Below are positions 23,801 through 36,000 of a stretch of DNA of 64,000 bases, one piece after another; within the stretch, counting starts at the first letter, position 1; each line of letters starts with the position of its first letter. The position numbers were made by a program, and so were the translations under genes. This stretch comes from Kalmusia sp. IMI 367209. Its lineage: Eukaryota > Ascomycota > Dothideomycetes > Pleosporales > Didymosphaeriaceae. The DNA lies in NCBI GenBank assembly GCA_027946365.1, contig JAPEUQ010000002.1, forward strand, positions 1,612,001 to 1,676,000, written 5' to 3'. The notes under the pieces were generated by a model that was not told where the DNA came from, searched no databases, and was given only the letters and a program-made list of their open reading frames with translations.

Positions 23801-26800
23801 CAGCGAGGTGAACTGGGGCTCGCCCCCAAATGTCAACTTCAGTGGGCTCGTAATGCTCCAGTAAAGCGTCGATGCACTTTACGTGCTGACCTTTAACTGC
23901 GAGGTGAATTGGAGTCATGCCGTCTAACCCTTTCGCGTTGACTGCGGAGACAACGGCTCCGCCTTTGTTTTCCTTCAGGACCTTAAGCATTTTCCGCAAA
24001 AACTCATCCTTTCCGCAGAGTGCTGCTAGGTGGATAGGACTCCGCTTAAATTTATCCTGCCAGCGATGAATTGGCTGCTCGCCTTCAGCAGAGTTCAACA
24101 CAGCCTCGAGCCTCCTTGAGCTCGACCCGGTAGCAGCGTAGTGGAGAACTGTCCAGCCAAATATATCCGCTTTGATAACATCTTCGACTTTTCATAGTCA
24201 ATATGCATCATCCCAAGGTTTGATGACTACGTACCTTTTAATACTGGCGCATTTTCCATTTCATGGGCTTGACTGGCCTTGGAATTCTCACCGCCGTCCT
24301 GTGCTTCGAACGCTTGAATGTGAGCTTTAGTGACACCAATTCTTTGCAAAAGCTCGTCCTGCTCCGAATTCTTCTTTCCGGGCTGCCACAGGGGAAATTC
24401 GACTTCAGTGAAGCCTTCCTCTTCATGGCTCGCATAGTGATGAAATATAACTTCAAAATCATCGCGTCGCTTCTGTAAGTCATATACCGGCGATATTTTC
24501 CCGAGAATAGCGGGGAAACCCTGCGCAAGCCGCCTGACGACTCTCCTAAGTTCATCATCTAGCTCTTTCTCCGGTTTGATGTCCTTGGTGAACGGTTCAC
24601 TGGCAAGATAGACAAATTCCATCGCCTCGACGACCACCGCAAGGGCGAAGTACTCGTATATCTCAGCTCCGATGCTCGACTTTAATAAATCATGGTAGAA
24701 ACTTGCTGTTTGAGCCCATCCGTGGTTCTGAATCTGTTGGAAATCCCGCGGCATCAAAGACAGTATTCTTTCATTGGGTAGGAGATCCTGGTAGCTCAGT
24801 GCTGGCACCATGCAGAGGAGGATCTCGCTCGCGCTACCAAGCCCTGCCGACTCGACATATTTGACGAACGTGTCAAGCCGGAAATCGCTAAGCTTTGAGC
24901 GGTACCAAGTATCTCTGAATGCGTACAGATTGAATGTACCAGAGTCAATCTTGACGGCGTTAGTGATGTTTCTCTCCCTTTGACGGAGGACGTCCCGAGG
25001 CAACTTTTCAGCGATTGTCCACATAAAGCTCGTGAAGAGGTGTTGCGCAAGAATAATCGGTAAATAAGCGCTAGAAATGACACATAATTCGTTTCGCGCC
25101 TTGTCTGTCCTCGACGGTCGTTCTGTGGAATGTCGTCAGCTCTTTAATACTATCATCTCCACCCGTAGGATCACAGTTAATTCTAACCTTGTGAGGGACC
25201 GTTGAAGCCGATGACCAGTTTTACCTTCTCACCACCTCGAGTAGGCAAAGGCTCAGAACCTTCTCCCTTGATTTCGGCCTGCTCTGCAAATTGTTCCCCA
25301 ACCCACCACGATATATCACGCTTCAATACGCCGTCATCATAGTTATCACCGATGATTCTACAGTAATCAAGTTTTGACCCGATTCCGGCCTTTGAACGTC
25401 TCCAGTCAGCAAGTTCATCCTTACGTTGAGCATTGCCTGGCGTTGCCGCTTTGCTGGTCGCTCGATCGGAGTTTTTGTGCATCTCGGCTTCGATGCTCGC
25501 AATCCATAGGGACAGCACTGCTTCGATCTTTCCGACCTCAACAAGCCATCTCTTCGCCTTGCTTTTCGTGTCTTGAGAGAGCGATATGACGATGTTGTCA
25601 GTCTGGTGGGAAGACTGATTGTCGAAGAGCTTCGTTGTTTCGATGACCCATTCGATCGGCTCCCTCTGATCCGGAAAGAACATTGCCATGAACCTCTCAA
25701 TGGACTGCGCTAGAGTCAGGGCAGCAGCAGAGGCGCTATTACTCCACTTGCATAAGTTTCCCAGTCGTTCCCGAACGCGAACTAGCTGCTGACTGGATCC
25801 CTCGTGAAAGCCTGTAGCTTCATCCGCTTTTATTGCCTTTTTGGATACCCTTCGGGGCCACATTGACTTCCATCTTCGGCTGTTAGAAGAGCTGATGGTG
25901 GTTCTCTTGGAGCTTGCCATCTTATCGTGCGTGTCGGTTACGGTTGTGGTAGTTGGCACGGCTTCAATTTTGCTAATTACTTTCTCACCCTCTGTTGTTG
26001 CGATTCTTTCCGCAAGCTCGATCTCCTCAGCAGTGGATAATTTGTCCGCGTTTGCGTTGTTAGTATGACCAATCTTACCTATGTCTGGAAGCGTAAACCT
26101 GTCCTGTACATTTGGGCGTGGCGTAACGACTTTCCATATACAAATGTTCTTTGGGTCGACATCTCTTAGGTGATCGTTCTGTTCTCTGGCATCGTCGAAT
26201 TCGCGAAAGTCGTCGTTGTAAACAATGCGCGCGGCAAGAAAGTCTAGTTCGTGCGAAGAAAGCGCGTGGCAGAACAAGGGAATCTTTCCTAATCTTCGCC
26301 GTATGAGAGCCCTGATAAGAGCCATGAGGGAAATCGCGCCGAGCTGAGAAATAGAGCACGGCCATGGAAGACCCCGAAGCCCCATGAACTGCGCTATAAA
26401 TCCAAGGCCACCGGAAAAGACCCCCACGAGAGTGAGAGCCTCCCGTCCTGTCCTGCTGCGTTGCAAGGCTCTTTTATCCTTGATTTAGTCAGCAGATTCC
26501 CTCACTAAGCGTAGCACTATGTGGAGGGATGCTCATATCTTACCAATTTCCGATCATCGTCCAAGCTGGTTTCTAACTTATACATTTCAGATCGCGCCAT
26601 GGAGTCGACTGGTGTTGTGTCACTACGGACAGGAGAACTCTGGTCGCTCCCCATCAATTTATTTCCTTTATGCAACGTTTCGCACACTTGCACGTCTTCT
26701 TGGCGACTCGATGTTACGACATAGCGTTTTGATCCCCCTAAGATAACATAGGAGCTGAAGGATTGGTCATTGACGCGCTGAGACTGTTGGAGCCATATTA

Positions 26801-28062
26801 ATCGAGGGTATTCGCTATCATCTGTCTCATTGTTGGACTTTTTGCGATGTGATTGCTCATGTCTTTTCGATCTCACTTTAGCCGGATTAGGCTCGAGAGT
26901 ACCGCTGCCTCTAGATCGGCGCTTCCACATGAATTCGACAGTGCTGCTTTCAATCGCGTATGAGCAAATAGACATTCCAAGAAAGAGGAGAACTGATCCG
27001 GTAATATAACAGGGTAGCCCATATGGTTGGGGTTCGTATCCGATCGCCGCCTTGGTCGGTTTGTGATATACCGTAATGGCTGCAATAACAAGTAACGCCA
27101 GTTGCAGGATGAGGGCGGCAATAGCGGCAACAAAAAGTTCTGCCGTTCTTTCCTCTCTAGAGGACCTCCCCGAAGACACATTCAACTGTAGATTGGGAGG
27201 CCCCAGGAAGTCAAATGAGGAGTACTGCTTTCCGTTTGAAGATAGCTCTGAGCCTTTTTCCAAATCAGACCCGACGGCAGCCGCTAGATACTTTTCAACC
27301 AAAAACTTCTTTTTCATCTGCTCCAAGAAGCTAGTAGCTATTCTATAGCTTTTGCTATGGTACGCTAGTCGATTGGCGCGTCAGTACGTTGCCCACAAAC
27401 ATTAATCATAAGGGTAACGAAATTTGCTGAACGTCTATGTCAATGAAACTTCTGACCCAGCGCACCTTCACAGATCATGATTCCACTGCCTTTAGCATCA
27501 ATATTGACAGCTGTTTGGAGGGTATAAATGCCGCAAGACTGATCAGGGTCCTCCGGATGGTTCTCGAGATAAGTGTATCGGTCGGGAAAGATAATGATCT
27601 GCGCAATGGTTGGCCGGCCCATTGTTCGGATAATCCCCTTGCCATTGAACATCTCGCAGACCTCCTGAGATGTAGACGACATGAGTTCGATTTCAGCGGT
27701 CGCACGATTCTCTCTAGCGCGGCCAATGAAGGACTGGGCGATCTTAGGTCCCTGGACACGAATGGCACCGGAGAGTGCGGTGAGGATCCCAAGCGGGACG
27801 CAAGCGAAGATAAAGTGATCGAGCCATGTGAAGCTCTCACTAATGAATTGACGAGCGAATTGTTCTCCAAATAGTGCCAAAATTCTTTGGACTGGGTATT
27901 AGCTGGATTCAGTGTGAGGACGGGAGGCTGAGCGCAAACTTACGGAGCGATATCCGAGAAAAGGTTGAAAGCAAACTCGGTGTTGTCGTCGGTAGCAGCC
28001 GCGCCCTTCGTAAGTAGTAGAAGTAGCGCTGCTGCCCTGAAGCGAGTGCTTGCGATGCGCAT
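20840..28062 (-). CDS. Large membrane-anchored ankyrin-repeat protein with C-terminal SPRY domain, two apparent frameshifts
   Basis: From ATG 28062 the exons are 27944..28062, 27466..27884, 27338-side exon 26544..27337, 25188..26478, 24235..25122, then 24187 down to about 21097 and finally 20840..21048. Order: a signal-like N terminus (RAAALLLLLTKGAAATDD), LFSDIAPILALFGEQFARQF and a membrane segment (HFIFACVPLGILTALSGAIR), further TM segments (FVAAIAALILQLALLVIAAI), SAYLPIILAQHLFTSFMWTI, then 15 or more ankyrin repeats (DKHGRTPLHLAVSAEREKVV and many others), and a SPRY domain (RYLAVGYTQVNIPEETYPG, GSWAYHGDDGG, GKIYPCIGLPIDSDGVGLHV). This is a known fungal family of unknown function; the repeats suggest a membrane-tethered protein scaffold. 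Frames break near 22665 (between two ankyrin repeats) and near 21390 (inside SPRY), so the copy may be inactive. Confidence 0.75.
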
Positions 28063-29554
28063 AGTCGCCTCGTGAAAGGTCGGACCTCAATAAATTCTCA
28101 TAAACGAGAGTGAGAAGCGCAAGCCGGTAACAACAGGTGCTGCTGATTTGAATGGGCTTCGTTCAATCCTGGAGCGCGCTTGACTAATTAAGCTCGGGAA
28201 GCGATGTCGCTGGAGAATCGTTGCTACAGCACGCCCCTAGTTGCCCTGCTTATGTATGGAGGTACGAGACGCCTAGTAAGTATCAAAACCGTCGGGGTCC
28301 ACCAATAACGACGTTAGAGAGTATTCCTGTAGCCACCGCCCGCCATTATCAAGATGGGGAGCCTAGAGCTGCAACTAACACGCCGCCAAGACGCGGTTTT
28401 CATTGCAGTTCCGACCAATAGAACGTGCCTAAATACTGTACTTGCTCTTAAACCCGCAACTCGTGCATCGCTGCGGCATCCCACATCCAGATAAGACTTG
28501 CCCCCCTGGAGGGGCAGCAGGCGAACCAGCGGCCCGTCCCGACCTCACAAGTCTTTTTCCGGCCCTCAAGTCGCTAAGCCCACACACAATCGGCCAAGTG
28601 CTGACGGTCACCCCTGTAGTCGCCGAGTAGAAGAGCCGCAAGTAATTATCTTTGCAGGAGCTGAAGTGCTGTGCATCGCCGGATTTGGAAACTTAGAGCG
28701 AGTGTCATGACGATCCTCTCCCGACCCAATACACCGTTTAGCGAAGATGGTTCGCCTGCGCAGCTAACACATTCGAAGGACCTCAGCCGGTTCAACACAA
28801 GTCGACAGAAATAAGCCAAACACAGTCCGTTGCAGTTCCGACTGGAAGGGCAGATGGGAAGATTTTCCAGCATACAAGGAGCCGATCTGGGATAAACTTA
28901 GGGGGTCGGCGTGTACGTCAGAGCAGTCAATCACTGTCACTGACGTTGTGCAGCATGCCGCAACTTTGCGTACCAACGTTCCTTCACTACCGCCGTAGTT
29001 CTGTTCGGAAATTACCAATGTATCTAATTACAAGGCTTGCCATCCATCTCCCACTGCGCTAAACGATCGCCCTCCTCTCGTAACCACAGGCTATTCTTAT
29101 TGGAAACTGAGGTTTCATCATCATCATCACTGGTATCATGGTCCTGTAGAGCTACGAACCCGGCCATCGTTGCTAGTAGACCAGATAAAGCCGGCTCCGA
29201 CTGGGCTACGTGATGGCGGGCCTCGCTCAGTTGCGTGTAGCTCGTCGGAAGGTCGGCCAAGCCGCAGGGATGGTAAATAAGACACGCTAAGGACCATGCG
29301 CCTAAAAAAAAAAGGCTTCACAGTGAAATTGTGATGCTTCGCTGGATAGCCTATGTAGTTCTGCAAAATTTTGACATTTTAGCTAGTGCAAAACGTCCCC
29401 ATGTCGGTTAATATCATAAAAGATTGAATTACTACAGTATTAGTAGTATAGGGCAATATGTTAAATAGTAGTCTCATTTGTATTGCAAGTTGTACAATGG
29501 AGGCTATCCTCAAAAACCTTGGCGGTCGTTATTGATTTCTAAACAAGACAACCC
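28063..29554. other. Intergenic region with possible coding relics
   Basis: Contains a GC-rich pocket near 28490-28560 and an open minus-strand frame (29024-29260, ending GDRLAQWEMDGKPCN) that looks like the C-terminal end of some protein but could not be extended or assigned. Confidence 0.4.
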
Positions 29555-31224
29555 TTATCTGAGTAGTTTTATAAGTACTGGTTCCTTAGGATTGGGAAAA
29601 CTTATTCTTAGCATTATATCGATGCTCTTTAATCTTTGTAGTGAACGATGACGTACCTGGTTCTCGAAGATAACGCTCTTTTGTCGCTCCTGTCCCTCAG
29701 GGTTCTTCAGATCATAGTTGAGCAGGATACACGCAACAACGACTTTAATCTCCACATCAGCAAGGAACCGCCCAGGACAAGATGCCTTGCCGATATCCCA
29801 ACCCGAATAGTCCTTTCGGTTAGACACATAATGGTGCCTGCCTTCAGGATCCTCTTTGCGCAGCTTGACAAATCGGAGTCCATCGAAATAGTCCGCGTTC
29901 GGGTAGACTGACTCATCGCGGTGGATAGTCGGCGAGTTCAATCGATGCGTCTCCCTGATAAATGAGCCGAGCTTGTGCATGTCCCACAAGATGGTTTTCG
30001 TGGATTTGCCGTTGCATTTCGCATGCGACTGACGGGCTTCCTCACGCAGTGGCTTGGTGTACTTCGGGTTCCACACTATTTCGAACAGCGTCTGTGTGAG
30101 CACCGAAGAGGTGGTGTGGATTCCGCCAACGGCAAGATTCATCTGCTCCTTGAGGTGCCATTCGATCACGGACTTAGTCTTGTGATGCAACTTGTGCATC
30201 AATCCGTAGAACACGCTCGTGGGCTTTGGCTCGAGCTCACCTTTCGCTTCTCGCTCGTCTTGCTCCTTGATCGTGCGCTCGATCGTCGCGCGGCCGTACT
30301 TGAGTTTGTGTTGTACTTCTTTGTAGTCTGGCATGAAGTATTGGACGAAAGGCCGCAGGGCCGGGTGCCACCATTTCAAGAAACGTGAGAGCGTGATGGC
30401 AGATAGGACGTAGTCCTCAGTGAGTTCAACCCACAATTGGTCGTGGGGAGCGTTGGGCGAAATCATGACTCGGGCGGTCATAACCGCAAGCATGCGGAGC
30501 ATGATGGGGTAAAGATTGACTGGCGTCCAATCTTCGACTTGGCCGAATCGTGGTGGGACAATTTCTTCGGTTAGTTCCTGGAAAATGGGGATGAAAAGAA
30601 CGAGATTTGGCATGATGTCTTTCTTGAGTGAGCCAAGGGGCACTGGGTCAACGCCATCCATGTACGTATATTTGACAAGTAGGTCCTGGCGAGTGAGTTA
30701 GACGCTATACTCTTCGAATATGTCAAGGGGAACTGGCGTGAAAGTCTGCGTCATACATCATCGAGAGAAGCGTGGAAGCTCAGATCTGTGCTTAGCGATT
30801 TCTTCGACGTAGGAATGGGGAAGGATAAGTTTGAGACCTAGAATGTGACTGAATATCTACTTCGAAGAGTTGATTTTCGTGATTGACTTACCATGGTTGG
30901 TATTCACTCCTCAGATCTTGTCTTTGAAATACAGCCGATTAGCGTTCCTTCAAACTGGCATTGTCTGACATTTCGTGAAAACATACTAATCCGTGACCTT
31001 TTCCTAACGAACCGACTACGTCAAAGGAGTACTTCTGCTTGCATTTTGTCGAATCCTTCTCGTCGAACCCAAGACGTGCAATTCCAGGGGAATTTATTAG
31101 GGCGGCGATAAGATAATGCTATGAATGTAGCGAATATGGACAACGTAAAGAAAACAAGGCTGAGATCCTGTTCGCTAATGTCGAGCTTCCTATCCAACAG
31201 GGAATTGAGTAGGGAGGACAACAT
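29555..31224 (-). pseudogene. Cytochrome P450, decayed with internal deletion
   Basis: The N terminus (31021..31224) has a membrane anchor (LVFFTLSIFATFIALSYRRP). A remnant GLKLILPHSYVEEIAKHRSE follows near 30810, among stops and lost splice signals. The body from about 30685 to 29555 is open. It has the I-helix region (EQMNLAVGGIHTTSSVLTQT), the K-helix ExxR (FIRETHRLNSPT) and a heme-binding loop (SGWDIGKASCPGRF). The roughly 25-30 residues normally found between ExxR and the RDESVYPNADYFDGLRF motif (beta sheets and the start of the PERF region) are missing in frame: NSPT runs directly into IHRDESVYPN. The first heme-loop position is Trp instead of Phe. Together these indicate an inactive P450. 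It may once have belonged to the adjacent polyketide cluster, but that is only suggested by position. Confidence 0.65.
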
Positions 31225-31433
31225 CTGAAATGCAAAGGTAAATATTTTTGAGTCGGTCTATCAGTAGTATGAGCTTTTCATGTCCCGAGCACTCGTGATG
31301 ATTTTTAACAACGTCTCAGATGCTCTAATTGATCTATGTATTCGCCGCGAACCCGAAGTAATCAAGAATGTCTCTGATCGCAGCCTCCATTAATCAATCG
31401 GATCTCATTGAACTACGTCACACGTTTTCCCCT

Positions 31434-31745
31434 TCAGCAGTATATACTATATATATGTACCAAAAAATATCTTTCGGGGGATCATATTCAAGTATATTCA
31501 CTAATAATATACCAGATTTAAATAAAAGAGAATTAACGGTATTATTAAGCTTAGTAGTTCCTACAGTTCTTTTTGGTATATACCCTGCACCTATATTAGA
31601 TGCTATTCATTACTCAGTTACAAGACTAATTTATTGTGTTGACTTTAATGTAATTTAGTAGACAACTTATTGTCTTTACCATTATATATTTATTATTTTA
31701 TAAATTTATATCCTTGTAAACCATTTATACAAATCCCCTATAATC
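31434..31745 (+). pseudogene. nad4: Nuclear mitochondrial insertion: 3' end of nad4
   Basis: An abrupt AT-rich block. From about 31434 one frame reads SAVYTIYMYQKISFGGSYSS, and further on LNKRELTVLLSLVVPTVLFG and IYPAPILDAIHYSV before a TAG stop near 31658. This is the conserved C-terminal end of NADH dehydrogenase subunit 4 of fungal mitochondria, with mitochondrial codon bias (TTA, ATA, TAT). AT-rich mitochondrial-like flank follows the stop to about 31745. Surrounding sequence is ordinary nuclear DNA, so this is a NUMT, not a working gene. It contains no TGA codon, so it reads open in the standard code. Confidence 0.8.
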
Positions 31746-33028
31746 GCCCCGTAGAAGAAATTCTCCCGGATAAATAAATAGATTCTAACTTCTGACCCAT
31801 GCTTTCGTGCTGCATGCGCGGAAATCGGTGTGGCCCACGGTATTTCCGGTTTCTGGGCGCAAAACCAATGTACGCCCAAAGCGTGCGATGAAGGTGTAAG
31901 GGGGGTGTCTGGAATGTTTGTTTTGGGATACTATTCACTTAGTCTCCAGGCCTGTTAAAGGCTATTTTTACACAGTTGTGAAGGAAAGGCGGGATCCTGC
32001 GCTGTAGTAAATCTGACCAGTCGGAGCTTGTTCCCACTTCGCAAACGCTGGCAGAAAAAGCCATAAAGAATGTCAGAGCCAAGTGTCGAAAAATATCCTT
32101 CGACATCTTATAAGCCGCAAGCCGAAGGAGAGATCCATCCTCGTTCCGCTGCCGTAATTCCAGACGGGAAAGCTCAAGCTTGGCTCTGTGTTGCCGGTGG
32201 AGCGGCAGGCTTCTTCTGCTCTTTCGGATAGATTAAGTCAATCAAATTAGTTGTGATTACGTGCTAGTGCGCGGCTCTTTCACAAACGGTAACCGTCGCA
32301 TAACAATAAGAACAGCATGGCCAAATGCGGGGGATGACGGATGCGTTCTGGATCATGTGTACACTAAGCTGAGTTCCAGATGTCCTCTACTACACTTTTC
32401 TTCGATCTTTAAATACAAGCAGCCGCTGTGGTAACTGATTTGAAATTGTCCCTTTGCGGAAACGTCGCCTTTGCAGCCTGTTGCGCAAAAATTTCATCTT
32501 CACGAGATGTAACTTATATTTCTCATTGATATCGAAGAATACCACACCGCGTTCCGTGTAAGGGATGCTTCTGGGTGAAATATATTAGTCTAGAGTGTAT
32601 CGGTATGAGAGGGAAGTTTTCTCAAGGTTAAGGCAACGCGATTGAATTCGATCGAGTACGTTATGTTTGAGACGCGCATTTGTTGCGCTCGAGCCATCGT
32701 ATACGGACATAGCTACTCGGCCCCTTGGTGTTGACGTTGTCAATTATACTACGTAAAAGGCGGTGCGTAGCTCGGCCTTCTAAGCTCAATAAAAACCATG
32801 CTCAATTAAAAATTAATTTCAACTTCTTTAATCCTGGAACGATTTTTTCAACACAATAAAGTTGACAACGCCAACCGCAAGGGGCCGTGTAGCTTAGCTC
32901 TATATCACAACTATTTCTATAGATATTGAAGGATACAACTATAACTATATTATTTAATCATCTAATTCCTCGAATCTAGTAAAGCGTAGTATATCTTAGG
33001 CTGGAACCTATCACAACCCATTAACTCT
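31746..33028. other. Intergenic region, contains a MITE-like element
   Basis: No supported gene. Apart from the inverted-repeat element at 32709-32895 nothing was recognised. The right end is the 3' flank of the reducing PKS. Confidence 0.5.
32709..32895. mobile_element. Short inverted-repeat (MITE-like) element
   Basis: The left arm 32709..32744 (TAGCTACTCGGCCCCTTGGT and on to GTTGTCAA) is the inverted partner of the right arm 32859..32895 (whose reverse complement reads AAGCTACACGGCCCCTTGCG and on to GTTGTCAA), with a handful of mismatches over about 36 bp. The inner 115 bp are AT-rich and non-coding. TA dinucleotides sit at both ends, compatible with a TA target duplication, but the exact ends are uncertain. 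Confidence 0.6.
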
Positions 33029-36000
33029 TCATTCTGCTTTCTCCGCCACGAGTTGCGCAACTCCCTTCAGAGGCTTTCCGTCCATAATATCAAATACAGC
33101 GACCGAGGCCTTAAAATTGCGCCATATCCAATTACGCAGCTCTACCGCCATCAAAGAGTCGACGCCATAGTTCGAAAGGCTCTTGCGGGGATCTATATTC
33201 TCGGCTTGTAAACCCAACGCGAGGGACAGCTTGATCATCAACGCATCCACCACCGCTGCGCCGCGTTCTGGGATCCCCTTGACCTGTCGGAAGCGCTGTA
33301 CGGCATCTTCCTGGGCGGACCCCGCGCCTCGCTTCCGGTCTGTGGACTTGTTCTGGCGTTTGACAAGGAAAGGGGCGAACATAGGACGCATGAGATGACC
33401 AGGGAAGCTGTCCTCGCCGCGATCGTCGAAAACGGAAGGCACATCCGTGCCGATGAGGAGCTGACTTTCGTCTGGGCCATAGACAGGCTTCAAGGGGTCG
33501 CAGAAGTGCTCAAGCATGGCCAGGACGTCGCGTGTTTGGATGGTGCCCATATGACGGACATGCTCGCCCATGCTTTGGAAGCGGTCGGCATTGTTGGCGT
33601 CGACGTCGATGTCTTCGATCCAGGCGAGATCAAGCGAGATAGAGGGGCCAAACTCCTCCCTGCTTGTGCGCATGTGCGCTAGGGCGTCTTGAAATGTGCA
33701 GCCGGCAGCGTAATTACTCTGCGAGGTCGAGCCGATGACACCTAAGAAAGAGGATGCGAGGATGAAAAAGTCCATTTTCGGTGGTAGGAGCTGGTGCAGA
33801 TTCCAAGTCGCATCAACTTTGGATCGAATGGTTTCACTCCACTGTTCGTGAGTCATGTTCTCGAAAACTGCGTCCTGAGAGTATGTGAGCGAGTTTGTAT
33901 CAATCAAAAAGACAGGGACCAGCAACCTGAAGCACCATCGCCAAGCTGATGCAACCTCGAATTGGGGCCATATTGGTATAGGTCTGGAGCAAAGCGCTCA
34001 GCTGCTCAGACGACGATACATCGCATCGCGGAGTGATGATGTTGATGCCCTGACTAATAAGCTCAGAGACAACCTTGGATGCCGCTTGCGAGGAAACCCC
34101 AGACCGTGACGGGACCACCAGATTTTTAGCACCTCGATCGACCATCCATCGGAGAATGGCGCGTCCCAATCCTCCTAGTCCTCCTGCCACGAGATACGAA
34201 GCGTCTGCTTGAAACAGCTGCGTGCTTTTGTGGACGAGAATTTTCTTCTAACAGTTAGCCAGTGCCTTCACACTCGCAGAAGGAGGGAAGATTGAGTCTT
34301 ACAGATACCATATCCTTCGGCTCAATAGTAACTATAGTACGTCCTGTGTCCTTACTCGCCTCCATAAATCGGAATGCTTCCCCGATCTGGGATACTGGGA
34401 AGAAATGCAAAGGTACAGGGCCACCGACCACTGGGTCAGCGACTAGGCTCAGGGCTGTTTCAACTAACTGACGTACCAAGGCGCTGTTCTTCGAGATAAT
34501 ATGCTGCAGGTCTACCGAGGCAAAGCTAACGTTGTTAGCGAAACTGGCCATTGGTAATGAAGATTTGGCCATAATATCCAACTTCCCCAAGTTAACAAAT
34601 CGGCCGTACGGGGCAATACACTCCAAACTAGCTCGCAAGCCTTGTCCATACAAAGAATTGATGACCACATCTACGCCATAATCATTAGTAATACGCTTAA
34701 CCCCCTTAACAAAAGACGAGTCTCGACTATAGAAAACGTGGGACTCGGGAATGTCGAGGCCGATAACTAGTCTTCTCTTCTCTTCAGAATCAACAGTGGC
34801 AAACATTTCGGCACCCAGCATCTTAGCGATCTTGATAGCCATTTGCCCCGTACCATCGGCGGCGTCATGGATAAGAACCTTCTCTCCACGTTGAAGACGG
34901 CCCACTTGAACCAACGCGTACCATGCTGTCATACCAGGGATCATACCCGCCACAGCATCATTAAATGAGAGGATCTCAGGAAGCTTGAAAATGGCATCGG
35001 CTGGGGCCCGGGGAAAGCTACGCATGATCCCTGGATGCACCATCAAGACGCGTTCCCCAGGAGTGAACATGTTTGAGCAGGCAGCACCCACGCGAGAGAT
35101 AGTTCCAGCACACTCCAAGCCTAATCCGGCGTTCTCCATGCGCCCTAGCACGATGGAGACGTCGCGGGAGCTGATGGGCCAGACTGATGCCTTGATCTCG
35201 ATTTCGTTGGGGGCCAGATCTGGTGCCGCTGAGTCCTCTACAAATTGAAGTGTGTTTGTCATTCCAGGAACGCCGGCTTCCAGCACGAGCGGGGGGCCTG
35301 ATTCCCATGACTGCGAGATTAACTGAGGGTCCATTCGTGATTTCCGTTCTGCTTCGAGCTCCGCATTCTCTCGGAGACGGCCAATGTTCAAATGCCCATG
35401 GCGGACGACGAACTCCAATTCCTCTGAGTTAGATTCGTCCAAGAAGCAAGAGTTGAGCAGCTTAGACACAAATTCTGCTTCGGCCCCTGGTGGACAAGAT
35501 TCGATGGAAAGAGAGACGATATGTTTGCTGGCTTGCTCACTCCGAAGGCATCGAAGAAGTCCAGTTGCGAGGGAGAAGTGTGGATCTGTAGCGCTACTGT
35601 TCCCAGAAACCCAAAGGAGATTCCGAATACCTTTAATGTGTGTCCGTAGTGCATAGAAGTCAGCCGCCTTGATCGTTGCCAGCCGTGGAGCGCCACATTC
35701 CAGAAGAGAGACAACAATCTTCGAGGGGGACATGCGCTCTGATAACCTATCGACATCGGCGAGGTTAATGACCTGAACGTGCTGATGTCGTCTCTGAATT
35801 TTGGCAGCTAGAGCACGATGAGTAACGGAGTCTTCATCGATGAGGAGTAAGATATCCGTCTGGCCATGGTTACTGACCCCGTTCGACACTCCATTTGACA
35901 ACCCATTCAGCACTCTATTCGGCACCCCATTCGTCTGCAGCGTACCGAGAGAGGTCGAGATCATGAGATTGGTCATGTAGCCGTCATATAGGGACAGATC

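Noticed and set aside
28442..28710. Proline-rich open frames on both strands
   Set aside because: They are due to a short GC-rich pocket, with no conserved features.
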